From Micromonospora pisi (GTDB lineage: Bacteria; Actinomycetota; Actinomycetes; Mycobacteriales; Micromonosporaceae), in assembly GCF_003633685.1 (NCBI RefSeq), contig NZ_RBKT01000001.1, forward strand, positions 682,001 to 746,000: a stretch of 64,000 nt of DNA, given 5' to 3'. A program made the translations under genes and the position numbers. The stretch's first letter is position 1. Every line of letters begins with the position of its first letter. The notes under the pieces are model-generated. The model saw nothing but the letters and a program-made list of their open reading frames with translations, did no database searches and was not told the DNA's origin. Below are positions 55,494 through 63,990 of the stretch, piece after piece.

Positions 55494-55925
55494 ATGACCA
55501 CGACCTCCCGTCCCGGTTTCCACCTGGCGATTCCGGTCGACGACCTGGAGCGCGTACGCGCCTTCTACGGTGGGGTGCTCGGACTCGACGAGGGCCGCTC
55601 GACCGACGCCTGGGTGGACTGGAACTTCTACGGGCACCAGTTGGTCACCCACGTCGTACCGGATCGCGGCCGGGTCGACGCGGGACGCAACCCGGTCGAC
55701 GGGCATGACGTCCCGGTGCCGCACTTCGGTCTGCTCCTCTCCGTCGAGGACTTCCACGACCTCGCCGGCCGGGTCCGGGACGCCGGTGTCGACTTCGTGA
55801 TCGAGCCGTACCTGCGGTTCGCGGGCGAGCCGGGCGAGCAGTGGACGATGTTCCTGCGGGACCCGGCCGGCAACGCCCTGGAGTTCAAGGCGTTCCGCGA
55901 CGAGAGCCAGGTCTTCGCCCGGTAG
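55494..55925 (+). CDS. VOC-superfamily protein (glyoxalase/dioxygenase fold)
   Basis: A 143-residue single-domain VOC protein: FHLAIPVDDLERVRAFYGGVLGL, then HFGLLLSVEDFHDLAGRV and FLRDPAGNALEFKAF. Metal ligands at the usual positions are His10 (in FHLAIPV), His in VPHFGLLL and the Glu in NALEFK. GAAGGAG lies 7 nt before the ATG; an in-frame ATG at 55467 would add nine residues. The substrate is unknown (glyoxalase, fosfomycin-resistance and extradiol dioxygenase types share the fold). Confidence 0.88.
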   Translation: MTTTSRPGFHLAIPVDDLERVRAFYGGVLGLDEGRSTDAWVDWNFYGHQLVTHVVPDRGRVDAGRNPVDGHDVPVPHFGLLLSVEDFHDLAGRVRDAGVDFVIEPYLRFAGEPGEQWTMFLRDPAGNALEFKAFRDESQVFAR

Positions 55926-55977
55926 CCGATCCCGGCACCCAATCCCCGACAGTCACCACACGGACGTACGCGGGAAT

Positions 55978-55997
55978 CGGTTCACCCTGGTGAACCG
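55978..55997. promoter_or_regulatory. Perfect palindrome upstream of the RHS gene
   Basis: CGGTTCACC-CT-GGTGAACCG, 9-bp arms. It is either an operator in front of the RHS gene (87 bp from its ATG) or a terminator of the VOC gene; the 2-nt centre is too short for a good hairpin loop, which favours an operator. Confidence 0.5.
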
Positions 55998-56083
55998 GTT
56001 CCTCACCGGCTACGTGTTCGAGGCGGCTCCCGGCACGCGCCACCGCTGCGGGAGTAACCAGACCGTGTGGTGGGGAGGTCGTC

Positions 56084-59000
56084 ATGACGCGTCCGGGGGA
56101 TGCCGAGTGGTCGGTGTTGCAGCTCGATTCGGATCCGGTGCCAGGAGATCCGGAATCTTTCGACGAGATCACGGCCGCGTACCAGGAGTTGGCCCGTACC
56201 ACGCAGGAGGCACATGACCTGCTCGCCTCCGGGTCGCAGGTCGACGTGGGCCAGGGCAAGGCGATGGAGGCCTTCCGCGACCTGATCGGGAAGCTGCCTG
56301 GCCGGTTGGACACGATGGCCCACTCGTACAGTCAGGCGGCCGACGCCTATCTGCGGTACCTGCCCTCGCTCCAGGAGGCGCAGTCGATGTCGATGCGGGC
56401 GCTGGAGCAGGCCCGGCAGGCGTCCCAGGACCAGGGCTCGTCCCAGGCCGCGTTGGCGTTGGCACAGGCGGCGGTGGTGGCCCTCGGTGGTGACACGGCC
56501 GCGGATCCGGCCGCGACGGACGCGGCCAACGACGACGTGACAGCGGCCCGGAACCGGCAGGACCAGGCACAGCAGGCGCTGGACCAGGCCAAGGCGATGC
56601 TGGGCCAGGCGACCGCGTTGCGTGACCAGGCGGCACGTACGGCCGCCCAGGTGCTGCGCCAGTTGGCCAAGGACGCGCCGCAGCGGTCGATCTGGGAGAA
56701 GATCGCGGAGGCGTTCCAGGCATTCGTGGACTTCCTGCGCAGCACCGTGATCGAGTGGATCACCACGGTACTGGACGTGCTCTCCGCGATCGCCTCGTTC
56801 ATCTTCCCGCCGTTGGGACAGGCGATCGGCCTGCTCTCCGGCGCGATCGACTTCGCCAGCGCGCTGGCCGGCGGGGACGCGGGTGAGATCGCCATGGCCG
56901 GCGCCGGCATCGCCCTCGGCCTGGTGCCGGGCGGCCGGCTGGTCGGCCGGGTGATGAAGTTCGCCGCCAAGGGCGGCAAGCTGCTGTCGGGCGGCGCCAA
57001 GGACGGCATCGCGGCCGGTATCAAGGGGCTCGACGCCGGCGGCGGGAAGTCGATCGGTGGTGCCCTGAACGGCCGAGGCGGCGGGGGCGCCGGCATCGGC
57101 GCCAACCGGCCGCCCGTGCCCAAGGACTCCTCGGTCTCGCTGGACATCCGCGACTGCGTCACCGACCCGGTCGACGTCGTCACCGGCGAGATGGTGCTCG
57201 CCCAGACCGACCTGGACCTGCCGGCTCCGCTGCCGATGCTGATGACCCGGACGCACGTGTCGTCGTACCGGGCCGGCGGGTGGTTCGGACCGTCCTGGGC
57301 ATCCACGCTGGACGAGCGACTGGAGCTCGACGCCGAGGGCGTCTGCTACTTCTCGCCGGACGGCATGATCCTGGTCTACCCGTCGGTGCCGGCGGGCGAA
57401 CCGGCCCTGCCGGTCGAGGGCCCACGTTGGCCGCTGACCATCGGCGAGGACGGCGCGGCCGAACTCACCGACCCGCTGCTCGGCCGGACGACCCACTTCC
57501 GGGTCTCCGGCGCGATCGGGCTCCTCTCGGCGGTCAGCGACGGCCTCGGCGACCGGTTCGAGGTCGACCGGGACGACCAGGGCGTTCCCACCCTGGTACG
57601 CCACCCGTCCGGCCGGTCACTCTCGGTGCGTACGGAGGGGGGTCGGATCACCGCACTGCACCTGGTCAACGGGGCCGGGGCGCCGGCCGCGCTGGTCGCC
57701 GGGTACGGCTACGACGACCGGCGCCGGCTCGTCGAGGTGACCAACCCCTCCGGCGAGCCGATGCGGTTCGGGTACGACGACGAACGGATCACCAGCTGGC
57801 AGGACCGCAACGGGGTCGGCTACCGGTACGCGTACGACGCCGAGGGGCGGTGCGTGCGAACCGAGGGCGACGGCGGTTTCCTCAGCGCCACCCTCGCCTA
57901 CGACCGTGCGGGACGGGTCACCACGTACACCGACTCGCTCGGCAACGTCACCGTCTACCGCCTCGACGAGCTGCGGCACGTGGCGAGCGAAACCGACCCG
58001 CTGGGCAACACCACCCGCTTCGAGTGGGGTCCGTACAACCAGCTGATGGCCCGGGTCGACCCACTGGGCCGGATCACCCGCTACACGTACGACGAGGTCG
58101 GGCGCCTGGAGACGGTGGTCCGGCCGGACGGCAGCGTGGTCGGCACCACCGCGCGCGGCGACGCGATGACGATCGTGGTGGAGGACGGGGACCGGCTCTT
58201 CTCCCGCCACTACGAGGAGGCGCCGGACCCGAACGCCACGACCGTCGGGGTGGCCGAGCCGTTCGACTACGACCGGCTCGGGGAGGACGAGCCGGTCGTG
58301 GACGGCACCGCCGCCGGCCGCCGTGTCTCCCGGACCAACGCGTGGGGCCGGCCCGAGCAGGTGCGGTACGACAACGAGGGCAACCCGGTCGAGCGGGTCG
58401 ACGGCGCCGGTCAGGTGAGCCGCACCGAGTACGGCCCGTTCGGCCTGGTCCTGGCGACGGTCGACGCGACCGGTGCGCGGACCGGTTACGAGTACGACAC
58501 CGAGCTGCGACTGACCGGGGTGACCGACCCGAGGGGCCTGGTCTGGCGGTACGTGCACGACGCGGCCGGGCGACTGGTCGAGGAGACCGACTTCAACGGG
58601 CGGGTGCTGCGGTTCGCCTACGACGCCGCCGGGCAGCTCGTCCGGTCGACGAACGCGCTCGGTGAGACCACCGAGTACGAGCACGACCTGCTCGGCAACG
58701 TGGTCGAACGGCGTACCGTCTCGGGCACCACCGCCTACCGCTACGACCCGGTCGGCAACCTGGTCTGGGCGGCCAACGAGGACGCCGTCGTGATCATCGA
58801 ACGGGACGAACTCGGCCGGGTCACCGCCTCGACCACCAACGGGCGCACGCTCGCGTTCAGCTACGACGACGAGGACCGGGCGCGGCGCCGTCGTACGCCG
58901 TCCGGGGCGGAGAGCGTCTGGTCGTACGACGCGTTCGGTCATCCGGTGTTGTTGCGGACCGCCGGACACACCACCAGCTTCCGGCGGGACGGGCGTGGCC

Positions 59001-60865
59001 GGGAGCTGGACCGCAGCGTCGACGGTCGGGTGCTGCTCCGGCAGACGTTCGCCGCCGGTGACCTGCTGGCCGAGCAGGTGGTTTCCGGTGCCCGCACCCG
59101 ACGTTTCGACTACCGGGCCGACGGCCAGCTCGTCGGCATCCACGACGACCGGGCCGGTCGGGTCGGGTTCGAGCTGGACCCGACCGGGCGGGTGGTCGGC
59201 GTGCAGAGTCCGGGGCACGCGGAGAGCTACCGGTACGACCCGGTGGGCAACCTGGTTTCCGCGAACGTGACCGGCTCTGCGTACTCGGGTGAGCTGCGCT
59301 ACGACGGTTCCCTGGTCACCGAGGCCGGCGCCGTGCGCTACGAATACGACCCGCAGGGGCGGATGACGAGCCGGACGGTGACCGGTGCGGCGGGCGGGGA
59401 GCGGACCTGGCGGTTCGGTTGGGACGCGCACGACCGTCTGGTCGAGGTGTCGACCCCGGACGGTGACCGGTGGCGTTACCTCTACGACCCGCTGGGGCGG
59501 CGGATCGCCAAGCGGCGTTACTCGCCGCGGGACCCGGGGATCCCGGTGGAGCAGGTCGACTTCGTCTGGGACGGGACGCTGCTGGTCGAGGAGGTCCACA
59601 CCGATGCGGAGGGGCGCGGCCGGGTGACCACCTGGGAGCACCATCCGGAGCAGGGGCACCCGGTGGCCCAGGCCGTCGGTGCCGACCAGGAGCAGGTCGA
59701 CCGCCGCTTCTACTCGATCGTGACCGACCTGGTGGGAACCCCCACCGACCTGGTCGCCGCCGACGGTGAGGTGGTCTGGCAGGGCCGGAGCACGCTCTGG
59801 GGTACGCCGTTGACCGGGGCTGTCGACGACGCCCGGGACCCGATGCCGTTGCGCTTTCCCGGGCAGTACCTGGACCCGGAGTCGGGCCTGCACTACAACG
59901 TGTACCGCTACTACGACCCGGTCAGTGGCCGGTACGTCAGCCAGGACCCGCTCGGCCTCGCCCCGGCACCGGATCCGGCCGCGTACGTGGCCAACCCGTA
60001 CCGGGAGGCCGACCCGCTGGGGCTGGTCAAGTCCAAGCCGACCCCGTGCGCGACCGGGGGCGCCGGTGGGAGCGGCGGCGGCAAGAAGAACAAACGCCCC
60101 GGCGGTGGCAACGACGCGGGCAACGCCACCGCGTCCGGCTCCGGGTCCGGGTCCGGGTCCGGCAGCGGGAACAAGGACTTCGTCGAGGTCGGCGAACATG
60201 ACGGCGTGGTGGTCAAGATGGATTCGCATCAGAACAAGCACCACATCAACCCGGTCTTCTCCGGGGAGCTGAAGCCGTACACGGGCGGGCGCGGGGAGAA
60301 GTTCCCGCCCCAGGTGGACGCCGAGTGGCACCAGAAGTACTTCCCCAAGCAGGTCGCCAAGATCGTCAACGAGGACGTCGCCAACAAGCGTGAGCGGGTC
60401 GCTCCGCTGCGCGCGAACGCGGAGGAGCTCCGTACGGCGAGCGACACGGCGGGCCGAAACGCGGACCTGGCCGAGGCGAAGGCCGCCAACGCCGAGAGCT
60501 GGGCGAAGCGGAACCCTGACGACGGCCATGCCAGGAAGAGCGCCGACCAGTTCCGCAAGGATGCGATCGCCTCCCGCAGGGATGCCGACACGGCCGGGGA
60601 CTCCTTCAACAGGGCCGACCGGGACGCTAGGAAACTGGAGGACGAGCTGAACGGAAACTCCCAGTTCAGCCCGTCGAAGGACACCCAGAGCGACGGGGTC
60701 AAGTACGACATCAGCGCGTTCTACGACCCGCAGACCGACAAGTTCAACGCCACCTGGCACGGCAACCCGAACATCGGTGGGAACTACACCGCCGACGACT
60801 GGTGGCGCGACAGCGGGAAGAAGATCCAGAAGGAGTACGGGCTGAACGGCGTCACCCCGAGGTAG
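56084..60865 (+). CDS. RHS-repeat polymorphic toxin with novel C-terminal domain
   Basis: A 1593-residue protein. Residues 1-120 are helical, like the N-terminal signal region of type-VII-secreted actinobacterial toxins (DLLASGSQVDVGQGKAMEAF). Residues 222-290 form a hydrophobic, possibly membrane-active stretch. A DUF6531-like start (CVTDPVDVVTGEMV, about 358) opens a shell of YD repeats that ends with the RHS core motif YRYYDPVSGRYVSQDPLGL near 1290. The 278-residue tail begins with a Gly/Ser linker, then NKHHINPVF, EWHQKYFP, a long Ala/Arg/Asp coiled coil and a basic end. The HH motif hints at an HNH-type nuclease, but no family was recognised. No immunity gene follows. GGGGAGG precedes the ATG. 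Confidence 0.92.
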   Translation: MTRPGDAEWSVLQLDSDPVPGDPESFDEITAAYQELARTTQEAHDLLASGSQVDVGQGKAMEAFRDLIGKLPGRLDTMAHSYSQAADAYLRYLPSLQEAQSMSMRALEQARQASQDQGSSQAALALAQAAVVALGGDTAADPAATDAANDDVTAARNRQDQAQQALDQAKAMLGQATALRDQAARTAAQVLRQLAKDAPQRSIWEKIAEAFQAFVDFLRSTVIEWITTVLDVLSAIASFIFPPLGQAIGLLSGAIDFASALAGGDAGEIAMAGAGIALGLVPGGRLVGRVMKFAAKGGKLLSGGAKDGIAAGIKGLDAGGGKSIGGALNGRGGGGAGIGANRPPVPKDSSVSLDIRDCVTDPVDVVTGEMVLAQTDLDLPAPLPMLMTRTHVSSYRAGGWFGPSWASTLDERLELDAEGVCYFSPDGMILVYPSVPAGEPALPVEGPRWPLTIGEDGAAELTDPLLGRTTHFRVSGAIGLLSAVSDGLGDRFEVDRDDQGVPTLVRHPSGRSLSVRTEGGRITALHLVNGAGAPAALVAGYGYDDRRRLVEVTNPSGEPMRFGYDDERITSWQDRNGVGYRYAYDAEGRCVRTEGDGGFLSATLAYDRAGRVTTYTDSLGNVTVYRLDELRHVASETDPLGNTTRFEWGPYNQLMARVDPLGRITRYTYDEVGRLETVVRPDGSVVGTTARGDAMTIVVEDGDRLFSRHYEEAPDPNATTVGVAEPFDYDRLGEDEPVVDGTAAGRRVSRTNAWGRPEQVRYDNEGNPVERVDGAGQVSRTEYGPFGLVLATVDATGARTGYEYDTELRLTGVTDPRGLVWRYVHDAAGRLVEETDFNGRVLRFAYDAAGQLVRSTNALGETTEYEHDLLGNVVERRTVSGTTAYRYDPVGNLVWAANEDAVVIIERDELGRVTASTTNGRTLAFSYDDEDRARRRRTPSGAESVWSYDAFGHPVLLRTAGHTTSFRRDGRGRELDRSVDGRVLLRQTFAAGDLLAEQVVSGARTRRFDYRADGQLVGIHDDRAGRVGFELDPTGRVVGVQSPGHAESYRYDPVGNLVSANVTGSAYSGELRYDGSLVTEAGAVRYEYDPQGRMTSRTVTGAAGGERTWRFGWDAHDRLVEVSTPDGDRWRYLYDPLGRRIAKRRYSPRDPGIPVEQVDFVWDGTLLVEEVHTDAEGRGRVTTWEHHPEQGHPVAQAVGADQEQVDRRFYSIVTDLVGTPTDLVAADGEVVWQGRSTLWGTPLTGAVDDARDPMPLRFPGQYLDPESGLHYNVYRYYDPVSGRYVSQDPLGLAPAPDPAAYVANPYREADPLGLVKSKPTPCATGGAGGSGGGKKNKRPGGGNDAGNATASGSGSGSGSGSGNKDFVEVGEHDGVVVKMDSHQNKHHINPVFSGELKPYTGGRGEKFPPQVDAEWHQKYFPKQVAKIVNEDVANKRERVAPLRANAEELRTASDTAGRNADLAEAKAANAESWAKRNPDDGHARKSADQFRKDAIASRRDADTAGDSFNRADRDARKLEDELNGNSQFSPSKDTQSDGVKYDISAFYDPQTDKFNATWHGNPNIGGNYTADDWWRDSGKKIQKEYGLNGVTPR
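60133..60166. repeat. Hexanucleotide repeat coding the toxin linker
   Basis: About five TCCGGG-type units encode (SG)n between the RHS core and the toxin domain. Unit changes keep the frame and would only alter linker length. Confidence 0.7.
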
Positions 60866-60900
60866 CGCTCGCCCCTCGGGATGACAAGTGCGAGCTGTCC

Positions 60901-60930
60901 GGGCCGGCGGTGTGGTCTCACCGCCGGCCC
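60901..60930. terminator. Hairpin terminator between RHS and CGNR genes
   Basis: Perfect 12-bp stem (GGGCCGGCGGTG / CACCGCCGGCCC) with a TGGTCT loop. It overlaps the last codons of the convergent CGNR gene. Confidence 0.8.
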
Positions 60931-61502
60931 TGGTCGTCTTGCCGGTTCCGGTTCCGCTCGCGGGAGGCCCGCAGGTTGGCGATGTTGCCGCAGCGGGTGA
61001 CGTCATGCCAGACGCCGCTGCGGTTGCGGGAGGTGTCGTAGAAGGCGATCCGGCAGCGGTCGTTGCGGCACATTTTGATCCGGGACCAGGTGTCGCCCTG
61101 CTGGGCGAGGAGGATCTCCGACCAGCAGGCGGAGGCGAGCCACTGCGCACCCCGCCCGGTCGGGGCGGTGCGGACCAGCCCGTCCGTTCCCGGCACCAGC
61201 GTGACGGTGGCGCCCGCCGCCTCCGGTGGCGTCCGACCGGTCGCCAGCAGCTCCCCGAACGTGTCCCGCAGTCGACGCATACCGACGAGGTCGTCATCGG
61301 AGAGCTCGGCCTCGGGAACGGTGACTTCCCGCTCGGCGGCCCACCGCCGGACGCTCCGGTCCCACCAGGTCAGCGCGTCGCGACGCTCGGCCAGCAGGTC
61401 CGGCTTGTCGGCTAGGCCCAGCGTGTTGATCAGCTCCTGCACCAGTACGGCTCCGGTGTCGGTCGTTCGGGCGCCGTACCGACTGCTCGCCATCCATGAC
61501 AT
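60918..61502 (-). CDS. CGNR zinc-finger regulator (ABATE domain)
   Basis: A 194-residue protein. An N-terminal ABATE-type helical domain (VLVQELINTLG ... WWDRSVRRWAA) is followed by a C-terminal CGNR zinc finger with CRNDRCRIAFYD and WHDVTRCGNIANLRASRERNR. These are usually stress-linked or ligand-responsive transcription factors in actinobacteria. The ATG at 61502 has TAGGGT 6 nt upstream, so it is probably leaderless. It is divergent from an MBL-fold hydrolase and may regulate it. Confidence 0.9.
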   Translation of the reverse strand: MSWMASSRYGARTTDTGAVLVQELINTLGLADKPDLLAERRDALTWWDRSVRRWAAEREVTVPEAELSDDDLVGMRRLRDTFGELLATGRTPPEAAGATVTLVPGTDGLVRTAPTGRGAQWLASACWSEILLAQQGDTWSRIKMCRNDRCRIAFYDTSRNRSGVWHDVTRCGNIANLRASRERNRNRQDDQGRR

Positions 61503-61565
61503 AACCCAACCCTAGTTGGTTCTGTCGGTTGCTGCTACCATCGCCAACAGAGGCTAAAAGGTTAT
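61501..61565. promoter_or_regulatory. CGNR/MBL divergent control region
   Basis: TAGGGT (61514-61509, minus strand) is the leaderless -10 of the CGNR gene. CAAC-CCTA-GTTG is a short palindrome over it. Outer arms ATAACC (61501-61506) and GGTTAT (61560-61565) flank the region. TACCAT (61536-61541) is a possible -10 for the MBL gene. Confidence 0.4.
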
Positions 61566-61606
61566 GCCTCTGTCGGACCCTCGTCCCGGCTTCGAGGAGG
61601 AACACC

Positions 61607-62455
61607 ATGAACACCAGCGACCTGTCGTACGAGGTCTTCATCTCGGAGGGCCCCACCCGGGCGGGCGACCAGCGCATGCCGAACGGGGACAGAATCTCGT
61701 GGTCGCCACTGTCGTCCACGCTGATCTACGGGGCGCAGGACGCCCTCCTGGTCGACCCGCCGTTCACCCACGACCAGATTCGGAAGGTAGGTGACTGGAT
61801 CGAGCGCTCCGGCAAACGGCTGGCGTACGTCTACGTCACCCACGGGCACGGCGACCACTGGTTCGGCACCGGGGAACTGTTGAAGCGCTTCCCCGGCGCC
61901 ACCGTCTACGCGACCGAGGGCACGATCGAGGTGATGCACCAGCAGGCGACGGTGGGGCGCGAGCAACTCTTCGACCGGGTCTTCCCGGGGCTGATCCCGG
62001 AGTCGCCGGTACTCGCCGTCCCGATCCCCGAGGCGGGCTTCCACCTGGAGGGAAACATCGTCCGGGCGGTCGAGACCGGGCACACCGACACCGACCACTC
62101 CTCCGTGTTGCACGTGCCCGCCATCGGCCTGGTGGTAGCCGGCGACGTGGTCTACAACGGCGTCCACCAGTACTTCCTCGAGGGCGCCAACGGCGGCCTG
62201 GAGGAATGGATCAAGGCACTCGACCGCATCTCGGAGCTGGGACCGCGTGCCGTCGTCGCGGGGCACAAGAACCGGGACCTCCCCGACGACCCGGCAGCCA
62301 TCGAGCAGACCCGAGAGTACCTGCGGGACCTGATCCGGCTGCTCGACGAGAAGCCCACCGCCCGCGAGTTCTACGACCGGATGACGGCACTGCACCCGGA
62401 CCGGCTGAACCCGGGCCCGGTCTGGTACGGGGCGCTCGGCCTGCTCGGCGCCTGA
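61607..62455 (+). CDS. MBL-fold metallo-hydrolase
   Basis: A 282-residue metallo-beta-lactamase-fold enzyme with the zinc motif THGHGDHWFGT, a further His in VETGHTDTDHSSVL, the Asp in VVAGDVVYNG and the final His in VVAGHKNRD. This layout is of the broad class that includes quorum-quenching lactonases and arylsulfatase-like hydrolases; no substrate can be assigned. The ATG at 61607 has GAGGAGG upstream. Divergent from a CGNR regulator. Confidence 0.92.
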   Translation: MNTSDLSYEVFISEGPTRAGDQRMPNGDRISWSPLSSTLIYGAQDALLVDPPFTHDQIRKVGDWIERSGKRLAYVYVTHGHGDHWFGTGELLKRFPGATVYATEGTIEVMHQQATVGREQLFDRVFPGLIPESPVLAVPIPEAGFHLEGNIVRAVETGHTDTDHSSVLHVPAIGLVVAGDVVYNGVHQYFLEGANGGLEEWIKALDRISELGPRAVVAGHKNRDLPDDPAAIEQTREYLRDLIRLLDEKPTAREFYDRMTALHPDRLNPGPVWYGALGLLGA

Positions 62456-62464
62456 CGCCGGCCC

Positions 62465-62510
62465 GTACGGAGGACACCCTCCTGCTCACCGAAGGGTGTC
62501 CTCTCCGTAC
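62465..62510 (+). terminator. Hairpin terminator of the MBL gene
   Basis: Stem GTACGGAGGACACCCT with AGGGTGTCCT..CCGTAC (one 2-nt bulge), loop of 12 nt. It lies between the convergent MBL and GTPase genes. Confidence 0.75.
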
Positions 62511-62573
62511 CCCGGAAATGTCGCCGGGACGGGCGCTGCCGGGACGGGCGCTCGGGCCGTCCGCGCCCTTCGG

Positions 62574-63182
62574 CTAGTTCGCCGACGCCGCGTGGTCCCG
62601 GCGGCGGCGCTGCATCGCCCGCTCCAGGAGCGCGATCAGGACCTCCTTGCCGGACTCCTTCCGGCGGGCGTCGCAGAGCATCACCGGCACGTCCGGGTCG
62701 AGGTTCAGCGCGAGCTGGACCTCGTCGAGCCGATACTGGCGGGCGCCCTCGAAACAGTTCACCGCCACGATGAACGGCGTGCCCTGGCGCTCGAAGTAGT
62801 CGATCGCGGGGAAGCAGTCGGCGAGCCGGCGGGTGTCGGCGAGGACGACCGCGCCGAGCGCGCCGAGCGTCAGCTCGTCCCAGACGAACCAGAAGCGGTC
62901 CTGCCCGGGGGTGCCGAAGAGGTAGAGCACCAGATCTTCGCTGATGGTGATCCGCCCGAAGTCCATCGCCACGGTGGTGGTGGACTTCGCCTCGACACCG
63001 GAGAGGTCGTCGATCCCGATGCCCTGCTCGGAGAGGACCTCCTCGGTGCGCAGGGGCGGGGTCTCGCTGACCGCCCCGACCATGGTGGTCTTACCCACCC
63101 CGAAACCGCCGGCAATCAGGATCTTGACGGCGGTCGGCAGCGTCAGGCCACCGGCCGGGGTGTCAGAGTGCTCGTAGTCCAT
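62574..63182 (-). CDS. cvnD: Conservon Ras-like GTPase (CvnD)
   Basis: A 202-residue small GTPase of the MglA/CvnD type. The P-loop is GGFGVGKTT, the switch II motif FGTPGQDRF, and the specificity region VAVNCFEG replaces the usual NKxD, a known feature of this family. The start overlaps CvnC by 20 bp, indicating coupled translation. In streptomycetes cvn operons encode membrane-associated signalling complexes that influence development and antibiotic production. Confidence 0.94.
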   Translation of the reverse strand: MDYEHSDTPAGGLTLPTAVKILIAGGFGVGKTTMVGAVSETPPLRTEEVLSEQGIGIDDLSGVEAKSTTTVAMDFGRITISEDLVLYLFGTPGQDRFWFVWDELTLGALGAVVLADTRRLADCFPAIDYFERQGTPFIVAVNCFEGARQYRLDEVQLALNLDPDVPVMLCDARRKESGKEVLIALLERAMQRRRRDHAASAN

Positions 63183-63552
63183 TGATCACTGCCTCGAATA
63201 CGCTGTCGTCGGGTTGGGCGGTCGCTGGCCGGGGTTCCCGCACCTCGACGAGGTGCCGCTCGAGCAGGTCGCCGAGCAGGACGCGGATGGTGCCCAGGGG
63301 CAAGTTCAGGTGCGCCGCGACCTCGGCTACCGATTGGGCCCGCTGGCAGAGGCCGACGATGGCGAGGTGCTCGGGCCCGACGCCGACCTCCGGCGACGCG
63401 CGGACCCGGGTCGCCATCACCAGTGAGATCAGGTCGAACCTGCCCCTGACCGGCCTGGTCCGCCCACGGGTCATCGCATACGGGCGGACCACCGGCCCGG
63501 CATGGTCGTCGACCCACTCGTCCTGCGTGGATTCGCCCTCGGGGGCGGTCAT
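63163..63552 (-). CDS. cvnC: Conservon DUF742 protein (CvnC)
   Basis: A 129-residue protein with the DUF742 pattern: VVRPYAMTRGRTRP, a DLISLVMAT segment, then the winged-helix-like HLAIVGLCQRAQSVAEVAAH and LPLGTIRVLLGDLLERHLV. DUF742 proteins probably link the roadblock protein and GTPase of conservons. It follows cvnB by 6 bp and overlaps cvnD. Confidence 0.93.
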   Translation of the reverse strand: MTAPEGESTQDEWVDDHAGPVVRPYAMTRGRTRPVRGRFDLISLVMATRVRASPEVGVGPEHLAIVGLCQRAQSVAEVAAHLNLPLGTIRVLLGDLLERHLVEVREPRPATAQPDDSVFEAVINGLRAL

Positions 63553-63558
63553 GGCGGG

Positions 63559-63990
63559 TTACCTCTCCTCGACCGGAGGCGACACCGGGCCGCCCTCTCG
63601 GGCCGGAGAGGCGAGGAACTTCCCGGCCCGGGTCACCAGCATCGCCATCTCGTACGCGATCAGCCCGACGTCGGCGTCCTCGTTGGCGAGTACGGCCAGA
63701 CACGCGCCCCGGCCCGCCGCCGTGACGAACAGGAACTGGGACGACATCTCGATGATGGTCTGCTGCACCGTTCCGCCGCCGAACCGCCGCCCGGCGCCCC
63801 TGGCGAGGCTCTGGATGCCCGACGCCATCGCCGCCAGGTGCTCCCCGTCGTCGCGGCCCAGTCCCTTCGAGGAGGCCACCAGTAGGCCGTCCACGGAGAG
63901 GACGATGGCATGTTCAGCCTGCGTGACCCGGCCGACCAGATCATCCAGCAACCAGGTCAGGTCGGCGGTCGACGCTGTCTTTTGCACCAC
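63559..63990 (-). CDS. cvnB: Conservon roadblock/LC7 protein (CvnB)
   Basis: A 143-residue roadblock/LC7 protein: LTWLLDDLVGRVTQAEHAIVLSVDGLLVASS and the ALxxLANEDADVGLIAYEMA segment are typical. Roadblock proteins act as GTPase-regulating partners of MglA/CvnD. GTG at 63990, preceded by AGGACAACGA. The sensor kinase gene cvnA normally lies just upstream and is expected beyond the right end of the window. Confidence 0.92.
   Translation of the reverse strand: MVQKTASTADLTWLLDDLVGRVTQAEHAIVLSVDGLLVASSKGLGRDDGEHLAAMASGIQSLARGAGRRFGGGTVQQTIIEMSSQFLFVTAAGRGACLAVLANEDADVGLIAYEMAMLVTRAGKFLASPAREGGPVSPPVEER

Noticed and set aside
57617-61297. A 1226-codon open frame on the minus strand under the RHS and CGNR genes
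   Set aside because: It is antisense to a clear RHS protein and shows only Val/Pro/Arg-rich low-complexity sequence with no family motif; GC-rich codon bias creates such mirror frames.
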